The position numbers and the translations under genes are program-made. The notes beneath the pieces were generated by a model. That model was not told the DNA's origin, made no database searches, and saw only the letters and a program-made list of their open reading frames with translations. From IMG/VR virus record IMGVR_UViG_3300022701_000095, positions 1 through 20,344 of that record: 20,344 bases of DNA. The stretch is one strand, 5' to 3'. The stretch comes from a virus. Below, piece after piece: positions 12,572 to 20,344 of the stretch. Position 1 is the first letter of the stretch; each line of letters starts with the position of its first letter.

Positions 12572-15500
12572 ATGGCAATTGAGCGTGTCGGACTGCGGAT
12601 TGATGTTGAGGTAACTGGCGAGAAAAACTTTGATAATCTCGTTGCGGAGCTTCATTCCCTGGAGTCGATCACTCCGTCACTATCAAATGATGTTCGACGT
12701 TTAGCAGATCAGGTTAATCGACTGAACGAAACGCAAGAGGCTGTTGATGCGTTTCGTAAGCTGAAACAAGAATCAACCGCATTATCTGCGGAATTAAAAA
12801 AGCAAGAGACCGCCGAGGCATCTGCTAACAATGCGCTAAAGGAGAGCGAATCGGCTGCGGCCGCGTCTGCGGCAAGAAAAAAAGAGCTTAAAGATGTTGT
12901 TGCGAATTTATCTGCCAGTTTGGCGGCAGCAAAAGCCAGCTTCGCCAATATAAATAAAGCATTAAAAGATGGCGAGCAAATAAGTGCCCAGCAAACATCA
13001 AATTATTTTGAACTGCAAACTACAATAAAAAAATTGAGCGCTGAGCTATCAGATTCGCGTTCTAGCCTGAAAAATGTAAATGCAGAAACAACAAAATTAA
13101 ATCGCGCCGTAAAATTGAGTGCTGCTAGTACAAGCAAGTACGCGAAAGCCGTGAGTACGCTAAAAGCTTTGCACGAATCTGCTACGTCACAACTGCAAAA
13201 TTATCGGCAAAAATTAGATGCGGCAAATATTAGCACTGGGAATTTAGAAAAAGGGCAGTCGCGATTAAGAAGCGAGTTGGCGACAACGACCGGTCAACTA
13301 TTAAAGTCGGGCGATGCTGCAAAAACTCTTTCAGCAAACATACAGCAAGCAACGCAATCATTTGCAAGGCAAATACCAGATCCAACTGGAAAAGTCCGAG
13401 AAGGACTCAATAAAACAAAAAATGCCATAAAAGAAAACAGGTTAGCGGGTGAGGCGTTAACACAGGGACTTCAAGGCATCGGGCTTGCTCTCGGTGGAAC
13501 TGCTTTTTTAAATACAACGAGATCGCTTGAGTCACTGAAAAAAGGCTTTGTCGCGATCACCAATGATTCAGCCAAGGCCGCTGATGAGTTCGAGTTCGTG
13601 AGGAAAACGGCTGATAGGCTAGGGGTTGATCTTGTTGATACTGGGCAGGCTTACTTAAGGGTTGCGGCTGCAGCGAAAGGAACATCATTAGAGGGTGAAA
13701 GGTCAAGGCGTATATTTGTTGCGGTAGCTCAATCAATGTCAGTTCTTGGTAGATCGTCAGCCGAAATTGATGGCGCACTAAACGCGGTTCAGCAAATCAT
13801 TTCAAAAAACACGGTTTCCATGGAGGAGCTGAGGTTACAACTTGGTGACCGATTGCCAGGAGCATTGCAGGTCGCATCTAGGGCTATGGGCGTTACCACA
13901 GAGGAGCTGGTGAAATTAGTGTCAACAGGGAAATTGACCGCTGAAGAGTTTTTACCTGCGTTCGCTCAAGAGCTTGAAAACACATTTAATTTAGACTCAG
14001 CGAAAAATGTTGATAATTTAAGCGCCTCGGTTAATCGTTTTAAAAACGAGTTAACGGAAACAATTGAGAAGGCTCAGGCAGGAAAAGGGCTTAGTGAGGT
14101 GTTTGATTTTGCTAGCTCAAGTGTTGGATTTTTGGTTGATGGTGTTCAACGTGTATCAGGCGCTGCCGCTGTTGTTGTTGAGGATTTCCAAAGATTAGGT
14201 CAGGCGTTGGTAGAGGGAGATATCCAAGGGTATTTGGATGGAGTGGTAGATAGAAATTTATTGCTAAATGAGGCAATTAGCGGAACAAGCAACGCAATAG
14301 ATGAGCAGGCCGAGGCGTCGAAAAGAGCGGCTGAGGCTCAGATACAGGCAGCTGAAGACATAGAAATAGCACAGGGCAGGCTAAAGGTTAAGGCCGATGA
14401 AGCTGCGGAGTCGTACCAAAACGCGCTCGATAAATTAGATATTTCCGCCGTTGGTAATAGCATATCAAAGCAAGAAAGCCGCATTATTTCTGCGTTTGAG
14501 AATATTTCCAGTCGCGCTGGAGACACAAAAATAGTATTTGATGGACTATCTGATGCATTGAAATTAGATAGTGATGCTGGCATTAGAGCTGCGTCTGACG
14601 CTGTTAATGATATTTTTATTAATGGGGCAAATGCCGATCAGGTGCTAGCTGACCTGAGATCGAAGCTGTCAGCGCTAGAGCCTGGCGACGCGGTAAATAA
14701 TACAATTAAATCGATACGCACTTTAGTCGATTCATCGAAAGAGTCGTCATCTCAAATCGAACTTATTAAGAAAAGCCTTAATGATTTTCAGGTTGGTAAA
14801 ATAAATACCGTTGCCTCTGTGATGGAGAATATCCGAAGATCAGGGACAGACTCGGGCATAGTGATTGCTGCGTTAAGCGCTGCAATTGATGACATCAAAA
14901 CACCTGCTGGAATTATTGCGCTAAAGGAATCATTGCAATCTGCCGGGTTAGAGTCGAGCGTTTTAAAGCAAGGGCTTGAATTAACAAAGAAAAAACTAAC
15001 CGAGCTAGAGTCGGAAGCAAATAAAATAAAATCCAGCGTTGATGCGGCCAGTGGCTCGCTCTCTGATTTTAGCGCCAACGCTCCAATCGAAATAGTCAAT
15101 GGATTCAAAGAGGCAAATGCTGAGCTTACTAGATTGCGTCTGTCAGGGCAGTCTGCAGCTTCTGATTTGCAAGCCTCATTTACTGCATCAGCAGAGCAAA
15201 TAATTTCAAAATTCAGTCAGCTTTCTGAGTCGCAAAAACAGCAGGCAATCAATTTAATACAGTCTCAAGCGAGCGCGCTTGGTCTTTCAAATGTGCTTGA
15301 GCAGGCTGCCAAAAACGCAGCATCAGTTAAATTAAATGTTCAAGGCGTATCCAGTGCAATTGATTCTGCAGCTAAAGGCGCGGTTGGTATTGATTCCGCT
15401 GTGGTTAGCGTTGGCGCTGAGTTTCAAGGATCAAGCGCGGCAGCCAAAGAAATGTCTGGTGCAATATCCGAGGGGAATAAAAAACTATCTGAATCCCATC

Positions 15501-16486
15501 AATCATCTAAAGCGATAACGCAAGAGACCGAAAAACAAGCCGAAGGTGTTAAAAATCTAACGTCGCTCGTGAAAGCGATGAATGATGCATGGCAAGGTGC
15601 GCGGGATAGAATTTCTGAGTTGAGCGAGGAGGCGTTAGCGTTATTTGATTTCAATCTCGACTCTCAGCTATCCGATGGCGCGAACTCAATAATTAATACA
15701 TTTGCAAAACCAAGTGGGGACGCGATTGATCAGTTACGCCAGCAAATCACGGCACTGAAAAACGAAGGCTTTACGCTCCGACCGCAAGGTGTTACTGAAT
15801 TTATTAATCAGGTCAAACAGGCGGAACTGCAAACAAAAATATCGTTTCTCGCGCAAAAAGAAGAGGCCGACAAACTCACGGCATCAATCGAAAATCTTGG
15901 CGAGTCCGGTTGCGGTAGTCTGGGCGACTTGGAGCGCGCGGCGCATTTGGCAAAAACTGGATTTGGCTTATTGGGCGATGAGAATCTAGGGCCGTTGCGT
16001 GACGCCATTGATGATGCTCGTCAAAAGCTGGATCGGCTGGAAGAGAGCGCAAATCGAACATTGCAAGGGCTACAAGAGCGGCTATTGCAATTACAAGGGA
16101 ATGAAGTCGAATTACTCAATCTGCGGTTTCAGCGTGAAAAATTAGAGCTGCAAAATCAATTGCGTGAGGCACAAGCTGCCGGTGATCGCGAAGCTATTGC
16201 AGCGCTTGAGCAAAGCTTGCGGCTACTCAATGATATTAACTCAGCAGAAAAAGAGCGGTTGCGTAATCAGGAAAAAAGTCGCAACGCTGATAATCGAGAC
16301 ACGGAGCCACGCGACAATCAACGATCAACCAACCGTAGCGGCGGTGGCATAACAAATGTAACAGTGGTGCCATTGATCGCGCCGGATCGATTTGCTGAAC
16401 AGATCGTAAGAAACGGATTGAATAATAATGTTGTGCGCGATCTTGTGAATCCAGCACTAGAGCGTCAAAGGCAACTCAGCGGATGA
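12572..16486 (+). CDS. Tape measure protein
   Basis: The 1304-residue protein sets tail length. It shows long N-terminal coiled coil (about residues 20-260), then the conserved tape-measure N-terminal domain (about 305-480) with ITNDSAKAADEFEFVRKTADRLG, a SMSVLGRSSAEIDGALNAVQQI helix and SMEELRLQLGDRLPGALQVAS. A long alanine/serine-rich helical middle follows, then a second coiled coil near the end (about 1145-1240) and a short beta C-terminus. I see no convincing membrane helix or lytic domain. At about 1.5 angstrom per residue it would correspond to a tail near 0.2 micrometre (inference). Arginine codons AGA/AGG cluster in the middle third but are rare at both ends, suggesting a mosaic gene. 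The ATG lacks a good ribosome-binding site; the upstream stop is five bases away. Confidence 0.93.
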   Translation: MAIERVGLRIDVEVTGEKNFDNLVAELHSLESITPSLSNDVRRLADQVNRLNETQEAVDAFRKLKQESTALSAELKKQETAEASANNALKESESAAAASAARKKELKDVVANLSASLAAAKASFANINKALKDGEQISAQQTSNYFELQTTIKKLSAELSDSRSSLKNVNAETTKLNRAVKLSAASTSKYAKAVSTLKALHESATSQLQNYRQKLDAANISTGNLEKGQSRLRSELATTTGQLLKSGDAAKTLSANIQQATQSFARQIPDPTGKVREGLNKTKNAIKENRLAGEALTQGLQGIGLALGGTAFLNTTRSLESLKKGFVAITNDSAKAADEFEFVRKTADRLGVDLVDTGQAYLRVAAAAKGTSLEGERSRRIFVAVAQSMSVLGRSSAEIDGALNAVQQIISKNTVSMEELRLQLGDRLPGALQVASRAMGVTTEELVKLVSTGKLTAEEFLPAFAQELENTFNLDSAKNVDNLSASVNRFKNELTETIEKAQAGKGLSEVFDFASSSVGFLVDGVQRVSGAAAVVVEDFQRLGQALVEGDIQGYLDGVVDRNLLLNEAISGTSNAIDEQAEASKRAAEAQIQAAEDIEIAQGRLKVKADEAAESYQNALDKLDISAVGNSISKQESRIISAFENISSRAGDTKIVFDGLSDALKLDSDAGIRAASDAVNDIFINGANADQVLADLRSKLSALEPGDAVNNTIKSIRTLVDSSKESSSQIELIKKSLNDFQVGKINTVASVMENIRRSGTDSGIVIAALSAAIDDIKTPAGIIALKESLQSAGLESSVLKQGLELTKKKLTELESEANKIKSSVDAASGSLSDFSANAPIEIVNGFKEANAELTRLRLSGQSAASDLQASFTASAEQIISKFSQLSESQKQQAINLIQSQASALGLSNVLEQAAKNAASVKLNVQGVSSAIDSAAKGAVGIDSAVVSVGAEFQGSSAAAKEMSGAISEGNKKLSESHQSSKAITQETEKQAEGVKNLTSLVKAMNDAWQGARDRISELSEEALALFDFNLDSQLSDGANSIINTFAKPSGDAIDQLRQQITALKNEGFTLRPQGVTEFINQVKQAELQTKISFLAQKEEADKLTASIENLGESGCGSLGDLERAAHLAKTGFGLLGDENLGPLRDAIDDARQKLDRLEESANRTLQGLQERLLQLQGNEVELLNLRFQREKLELQNQLREAQAAGDREAIAALEQSLRLLNDINSAEKERLRNQEKSRNADNRDTEPRDNQRSTNRSGGGITNVTVVPLIAPDRFAEQIVRNGLNNNVVRDLVNPALERQRQLSG

Positions 16487-19400
16487 CCGACATTACGCCA
16501 GTCGATACAACGATAATCGGCAATCAGAGATTTCTCTGTCAAAAAGACAATCTTTGCGCTGATGCCACGATCACTGCTAGCGCAACTAAATCCGCAAGCG
16601 GCACCGTGACCGCATCAAATCCTGTGCGATCAGGTAATAGCGTCGGCACTGTATCACTGACTGGCGACTATACCGATAACGACGATGCAACGTTTGACGT
16701 TGAGATCAGATCCGGCACCGGCACGACAAGGCGCACTAGTCAGCCGGTATTTGTTGGTGCTGGCATTGGCACTGAATTAACTAGCGCAACTGCGACTGCG
16801 GCAGTACCCGCGCAAAACATCACGGCACGGCTTATTGATCTCGGTATATCGGATCGATACGCAAAACTCGATTTTTACGGTTACACGCTAAAATCAAAAA
16901 TTGGTCGCGCTGGCGGTAATGCGATCACGATCACTAATGACCGATCAGGCATTACATACAGCAATAGCGGCAATAGCGCACCGGCGGCAATGACTCAAGA
17001 TGAACACCGTTTTGAAGGGCCGGGTTATGACTTTGGTGGTGCGTATGGGCTGGACGCTGACGGCCAAATACATCCCGATACGAAGCGGTTTTCGTTCGGT
17101 TCAGATCCGCGTGTGTACCGCCAGTACCGACGATTTGAAGAGGGGAAAGAGGTTTACATCGTAGATCCTCCGCTTGCTCGGTCGGTCGCTGAAAATGCGG
17201 TAATAAAATCGGTAACAGGTACTTATGCTGTCACTGTTGCGGTGATCGATAGTGCATGGGTAGCATCAACCGCATACGCATCCGGTGATGTCGCGACATC
17301 TGGTGGCAAGGTTTTTCAAGCGACGGTCGCAGGCACGTCTGGTGGTTCAGAGCCTTCGTTTGATTCTAGCGAGCTAGGCGCAACGACAAGCGATAGTGGT
17401 ATCACGTGGTCATTTGTTGCTGCCAGCAGTAGCGAGACATACAGCAATCTAGTTACGTTTTTCGATCTAATCAAAGCGCTGCTTGGGTCAGGTTTGGTTG
17501 AGATTGTTGGGCCGGGCGATACCCCGCCAGTGCTGATACAGGACAAAACACCGGGCGGCATTGATGCGGAAGATATTCCCTTTTTGACTAATAGCTTCCA
17601 TCTCGGTTTTGATGCTACTGGCTCCGACAATATCAAAACGATTACTGATATTGGGCTGAATGCGGCCAACGCAGAGCGCAATGAGCAAATATCAATACGC
17701 TGCACTAGTAATCGAGCGCAAGGCGCAGAGTCGTGGGATGTGATTGGAAGCGGTAGCGGCTCAATGGGGGCAGCGGTAACAGGTTCGCTGTTTTTTAATA
17801 AAGGTGTTCAATTCACCATCCCGAAAAGATCGGCTACAAATCAGGTTGGTGAGACGGCTGATCCGGTGACGGGTGATGTTACTATTAGTAGCACTAGTTT
17901 TGCCGCTGACAATGGCACTGACACAACATTTCCGCAAGCGTGTGTGCGTGAATACGTGCTGGGGCCGAATGCGAAACCGATTGATATTACATTTGAGTAC
18001 CGACCGCGACCGGCTGATGGATGCACATGTGAAAATGCAACGATTACCGGAGCGCTTGACGCGTCATGTGTCGGTGCTGATCCCGTTAACGTAGTTAGAG
18101 CTAATATATTAGGGGGTGCCGAATTGGCAACGATTCCAGCTACAATACAATCCCGAATATCAGAACTGTGGAGCTGGTATAGTAATAAAATTGACGGCTT
18201 AACATTTCTGTATACCATAGCCAATGGGCGCGAACCGGGTGCCTATGAATATCAGTACAAAAACAATGCCGTGATGCTATCGAATATTTTGGCCGAATTT
18301 CAATCGGCGCTTTATGATCTGCAAGCAATTCCAACGGCTTTGGCTGCATACGATGCTGTATTTGTTGAATTGCTTGCCGATGCTCAATTGCAAAAAGCTG
18401 ATGATGCGGAAAACTCACTAGAATTTCTCAGAACGGATGGATCAACATACCCTGATCAATATCGGCAAAAACTCAACAAAGTGCGCGCAGATGCGGGGTT
18501 GCAGCCAAATTTTAGCCAACCCAGTGGCGGAAGCGGTAGCGTTTCAGGCTCCGACTGCTGGGTGAATGACGAGAGCGCAACTCATTGGTGGGTTGCGACT
18601 GGTAGCGATGGGCGCAGCTATCCGCCCATGTTTACAAATCAGCCGTACTATCTCGTTAAAGAGGTGCATGACGCTGCTGGCAATCAGCGGTTTGTTAGTC
18701 TCGATATGGCCGGTTTTGTTGTGGCCATTGGTTGTGATGATCATGTTTCGGTTGGTGACACAATCACTGTGTCGATATTGCCAGAAGCTGGCGAGTCTAG
18801 CATTGCCGATAATCGGTTTTATCAGTTGGGGGATACGTTCCTTGTTGACATCGTTGCGCGCAAGCCGTTGCAAATGCAAAACGGGCGTAGCGGTGACAAT
18901 AATCAAACGTGGTCGGTGCATGGTGATGTTTATGGCGCTTACTCTGGTTACACGGTCAATACCGAATCGCCGGCGGCATACAGTGATGACGGGTTAGGGT
19001 TTACTATAAATGTTGGCAATGTCCCGAGTGCTATCGGTGATACGCTGAGTTTTGCAGTAATGCTCAATCAGTTCCGGTGGCGTAAAAATGCGGACGCTTG
19101 GTCTGCGGATATGGATATTGATGCGACGGTGGCATTGTCAGATGGCCTGTCGGCAAATTTCGGTGAAGGCGCTGGCGTGTCATATCAAGACGGTGATTCT
19201 TTTGCTTTTACTGTTGTGCAGCCATATTCGCCGAGTCATGCAGCACTGCCCAGCAGAGAATATTGGTCGCCTGGCGCTTCTGGCGGCACATTGACGTTTG
19301 AGTTTGCCAACGATCAGGTTGTCGATATGATCGCGGTTGCATGGCATCTATTGCCAGCGGGTGCGACGATTACAGCACGATTGCTTGATTCTGGAGATTC

Positions 19401-19926
19401 AGAGCTTTACTCGACAGTACTTGTACACAACAAAAACGTGATATTCGATTCACTCGATACCGCGCAATCATCTGTGAGAAAGCTGGAAATTATTGTTTCT
19501 GGTGCCGATAATTTTTGGCTGGCTTGGGTGTGGTGTGGTCAGTCGGTGTATCTGAACGCTGATGCTGATGAGTTGATTATACGCCCTAGCAAATTGATGT
19601 TGCGCGGAAGCAATGCAATTGTTGGTAGACACATTGCTGACGGCTATACCGGTCGATTAGAGTATCGAGGGCAATGGCAAACAAATGATGAGACTGGATT
19701 TCTGTCAGAGTCAGATATCAATAAATTAACTGATATTTTTGACTACATAAAACTAAACAATGATCAACCAATCGGACTGATTCCAAACACGAATTACGAT
19801 GAAGGCTACCTGCTGCATTGGGAGGGCGATACGTTTGAGCCGGTTGATCAGTTTGCATTCAATCTCAATAATCGAGATCAGCGAGTGCAGTCCACGTCAA
19901 TCGAATTTAGTGCGTTGTATCAATAA
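16483..19926 (+). CDS. Large tail-tip / baseplate structural protein
   Basis: The 1147-residue protein follows the tape measure with an ATGA overlap, the position of distal tail or central tip proteins in siphophages. It is dominated by beta-strand segments with many Thr, Ser, Gly and Asp. Residues 257-312 carry the same small module as the tail tube protein: AWVASTAYASGDV, AGTSGGSEPSF, then SGITWSFV. A helical segment (about 550-665) contains ATIQSRISELWSWYSNKID and LNKVRADAGLQ. The C-terminal third has repeated beta-sandwich-like stretches (SADMDIDATVALSDG, GGTLTFEFANDQVVDMIAVAWH), possibly carbohydrate-binding or receptor-facing, and a DUF-like end with GDTFEPVDQFAFNL. No peptidase or depolymerase motif is evident. 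Its exact role is inferred from position. Confidence 0.7.
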   Translation: MTDITPVDTTIIGNQRFLCQKDNLCADATITASATKSASGTVTASNPVRSGNSVGTVSLTGDYTDNDDATFDVEIRSGTGTTRRTSQPVFVGAGIGTELTSATATAAVPAQNITARLIDLGISDRYAKLDFYGYTLKSKIGRAGGNAITITNDRSGITYSNSGNSAPAAMTQDEHRFEGPGYDFGGAYGLDADGQIHPDTKRFSFGSDPRVYRQYRRFEEGKEVYIVDPPLARSVAENAVIKSVTGTYAVTVAVIDSAWVASTAYASGDVATSGGKVFQATVAGTSGGSEPSFDSSELGATTSDSGITWSFVAASSSETYSNLVTFFDLIKALLGSGLVEIVGPGDTPPVLIQDKTPGGIDAEDIPFLTNSFHLGFDATGSDNIKTITDIGLNAANAERNEQISIRCTSNRAQGAESWDVIGSGSGSMGAAVTGSLFFNKGVQFTIPKRSATNQVGETADPVTGDVTISSTSFAADNGTDTTFPQACVREYVLGPNAKPIDITFEYRPRPADGCTCENATITGALDASCVGADPVNVVRANILGGAELATIPATIQSRISELWSWYSNKIDGLTFLYTIANGREPGAYEYQYKNNAVMLSNILAEFQSALYDLQAIPTALAAYDAVFVELLADAQLQKADDAENSLEFLRTDGSTYPDQYRQKLNKVRADAGLQPNFSQPSGGSGSVSGSDCWVNDESATHWWVATGSDGRSYPPMFTNQPYYLVKEVHDAAGNQRFVSLDMAGFVVAIGCDDHVSVGDTITVSILPEAGESSIADNRFYQLGDTFLVDIVARKPLQMQNGRSGDNNQTWSVHGDVYGAYSGYTVNTESPAAYSDDGLGFTINVGNVPSAIGDTLSFAVMLNQFRWRKNADAWSADMDIDATVALSDGLSANFGEGAGVSYQDGDSFAFTVVQPYSPSHAALPSREYWSPGASGGTLTFEFANDQVVDMIAVAWHLLPAGATITARLLDSGDSELYSTVLVHNKNVIFDSLDTAQSSVRKLEIIVSGADNFWLAWVWCGQSVYLNADADELIIRPSKLMLRGSNAIVGRHIADGYTGRLEYRGQWQTNDETGFLSESDINKLTDIFDYIKLNNDQPIGLIPNTNYDEGYLLHWEGDTFEPVDQFAFNLNNRDQRVQSTSIEFSALYQ

Positions 19927-20261
19927 TGATTGTTTGGCTTGAGATTGGCGATAATCCGATTACAGCTTTTTACTCGGTACGTGAGCCAATTGATATTGCT
20001 TTGCCATCCATCAGATACCCCACATTATTAGCAGTATCGACATTACGCCGACCGTTGCGCGTCGGTGGTGGCAGTGAAGCGGCGAACATGTCAGCAACGC
20101 TCAAAAATGACAACGGCGAAATGACAAATATCGTCTCCCAGTTAGTATTTAAAAACGCCATCATCAAGCAACACTCGAACAATCAGACTCGTGATTTTTT
20201 CACTGGCGTTGTGAGGGATATCACGTTTGATTCACAAATCACACTATCGATTGTCAGCTAG
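19926..20261 (+). CDS. Small tail protein, probable tip or hub component
   Basis: The 111-residue product shares one base with the upstream stop (TAATG at 19924-19928). Central and closing segments ANMSATLKNDNGEMTNI and DFFTGVVRDITFDSQITLSI follow the pattern of tail hub and tip beta-barrel domains, in which a strand ending in LxNxdG is followed by a (L/F)FxGxVxxI strand. The protein is short for a complete hub. Its frame ends at TAG (20259-20261), where a different frame continues with fibre-like sequence, so a frameshift or overlapping start at this junction is possible. Confidence 0.65.
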   Translation: MIVWLEIGDNPITAFYSVREPIDIALPSIRYPTLLAVSTLRRPLRVGGGSEAANMSATLKNDNGEMTNIVSQLVFKNAIIKQHSNNQTRDFFTGVVRDITFDSQITLSIVS

Positions 20262-20344
20262 TAATGTCAAAGCTGCGTTAGATGAACTTGATACCAACGA
20301 CGATACTATACAAGGTAATTTGACAGATCATGAGAATGAAATAA
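20251..20344 (+). CDS. Start of a fibre-like reading frame, cut by the window edge
   Basis: In the +1 frame relative to the preceding gene the DNA reads LSASNVKAALDELD and then TNDDTIQGNLTDHENEI, open to the right edge. The ASNVKAALDELD type of motif is common in tail fibre and appendage proteins as a linker or repeat leading into coiled coil. No ATG fits: the ATG at 20264 is in another frame and stops after five codons. The earliest stop-free codon in this frame follows a TGA at 20212-20214, leaving TTG at 20227 or 20251 as starts, neither with a visible ribosome-binding site. I list the TTG at 20251; fusion to the 111-residue protein by frameshift, or a sequence error, is an alternative. 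Confidence 0.4.
   Translation, partial: MSASNVKAALDELDTNDDTIQGNLTDHENEI

Noticed and set aside
9636-16500. Matching gene starts MTDIT at 9636 and 16483 as a repeat or duplication
   Set aside because: Similarity ends after five codons, and the two proteins are unrelated in length and pattern.
1-20344. CRISPR array, tRNA genes, insertion sequences, defence or toxin genes
   Set aside because: No regularly spaced repeats, cloverleaf candidates, transposase-like frames or defence-type domains were seen. All coding capacity is taken by phage structural, packaging or lysis genes, or by unrecognised proteins.

Overview
The window is a stretch of a tailed (Caudoviricetes) phage or prophage genome. 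All recognised genes lie on the + strand and are packed tightly, with ATGA, TGATG and TAATG stop/start overlaps at many junctions. The gene set (HGG-motif small terminase, large terminase, DUF4055 portal, Mu F-like head protein, scaffold, P22-type coat, Mu-type connectors, tail tube, 1304-residue tape measure) points to a long-tailed siphovirus with a mosaic head. A GH19 lysozyme-type endolysin and a secreted protein with a classical Sec signal peptide suggest a Gram-negative, probably proteobacterial, host. Base composition looks like mid-40s % GC by eye. No integrase, repressor, replication, tRNA, CRISPR or IS gene is visible, so I cannot tell a lytic phage from a prophage.

Layout. Positions 1-66: tail end of an unidentified gene. 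74-1257: a small exported protein, a 70-residue remnant of an HNH-endonuclease N-terminus, and a GH19 endolysin. 1258-1323: AT-rich gap with a palindrome, a TATAAT hexamer and a T-run. 1324-5666: packaging and portal module (TerS-like, TerL, portal, Mu F-like). 5733-7835: scaffold and P22-type major capsid protein. 7884-9639: four small or unrecognised virion-type genes, two of them with deviating codon use. 9636-11019: head-tail connector and tail completion module of Mu type (gp36-, gpG- and gp37-like). 11071-16486: tail tube, a 164-residue companion and the tape measure. 16483-20344: a 1147-residue tail-tip protein, a 111-residue tail protein and the start of a fibre-like reading frame cut by the window edge.

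How the parts work together: TerS and TerL pump DNA through the DUF4055 portal into a shell built by the coat protein around the scaffold. The gp36-, gpG- and gp37-like proteins close the head and cap the tail. The tube polymerises to a length set by the tape measure, and the tip proteins begin the adhesion apparatus. The endolysin degrades the wall at the end of infection.

The most notable non-coding signal is a duplicated, multi-block leader. It lies directly before the two genes expected to make the most abundant virion proteins, the major capsid protein (blocks within 6586-6670) and the tail tube (blocks within 11021-11069). The two copies share TATWAT, the hairpin core GTCGTGATGAC, AATCCCGYAG and TGGAGTTTTTAT. 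The first three blocks keep identical spacing, and the outer hairpin stem differs by compensatory changes. Further points of interest are one small module present in both the tail tube and the tail-tip protein, a strong hairpin beside the ribosome-binding site after the capsid gene, the HNH remnant, a mosaic tape measure, and a fibre-like frame with no conventional start at the right edge.
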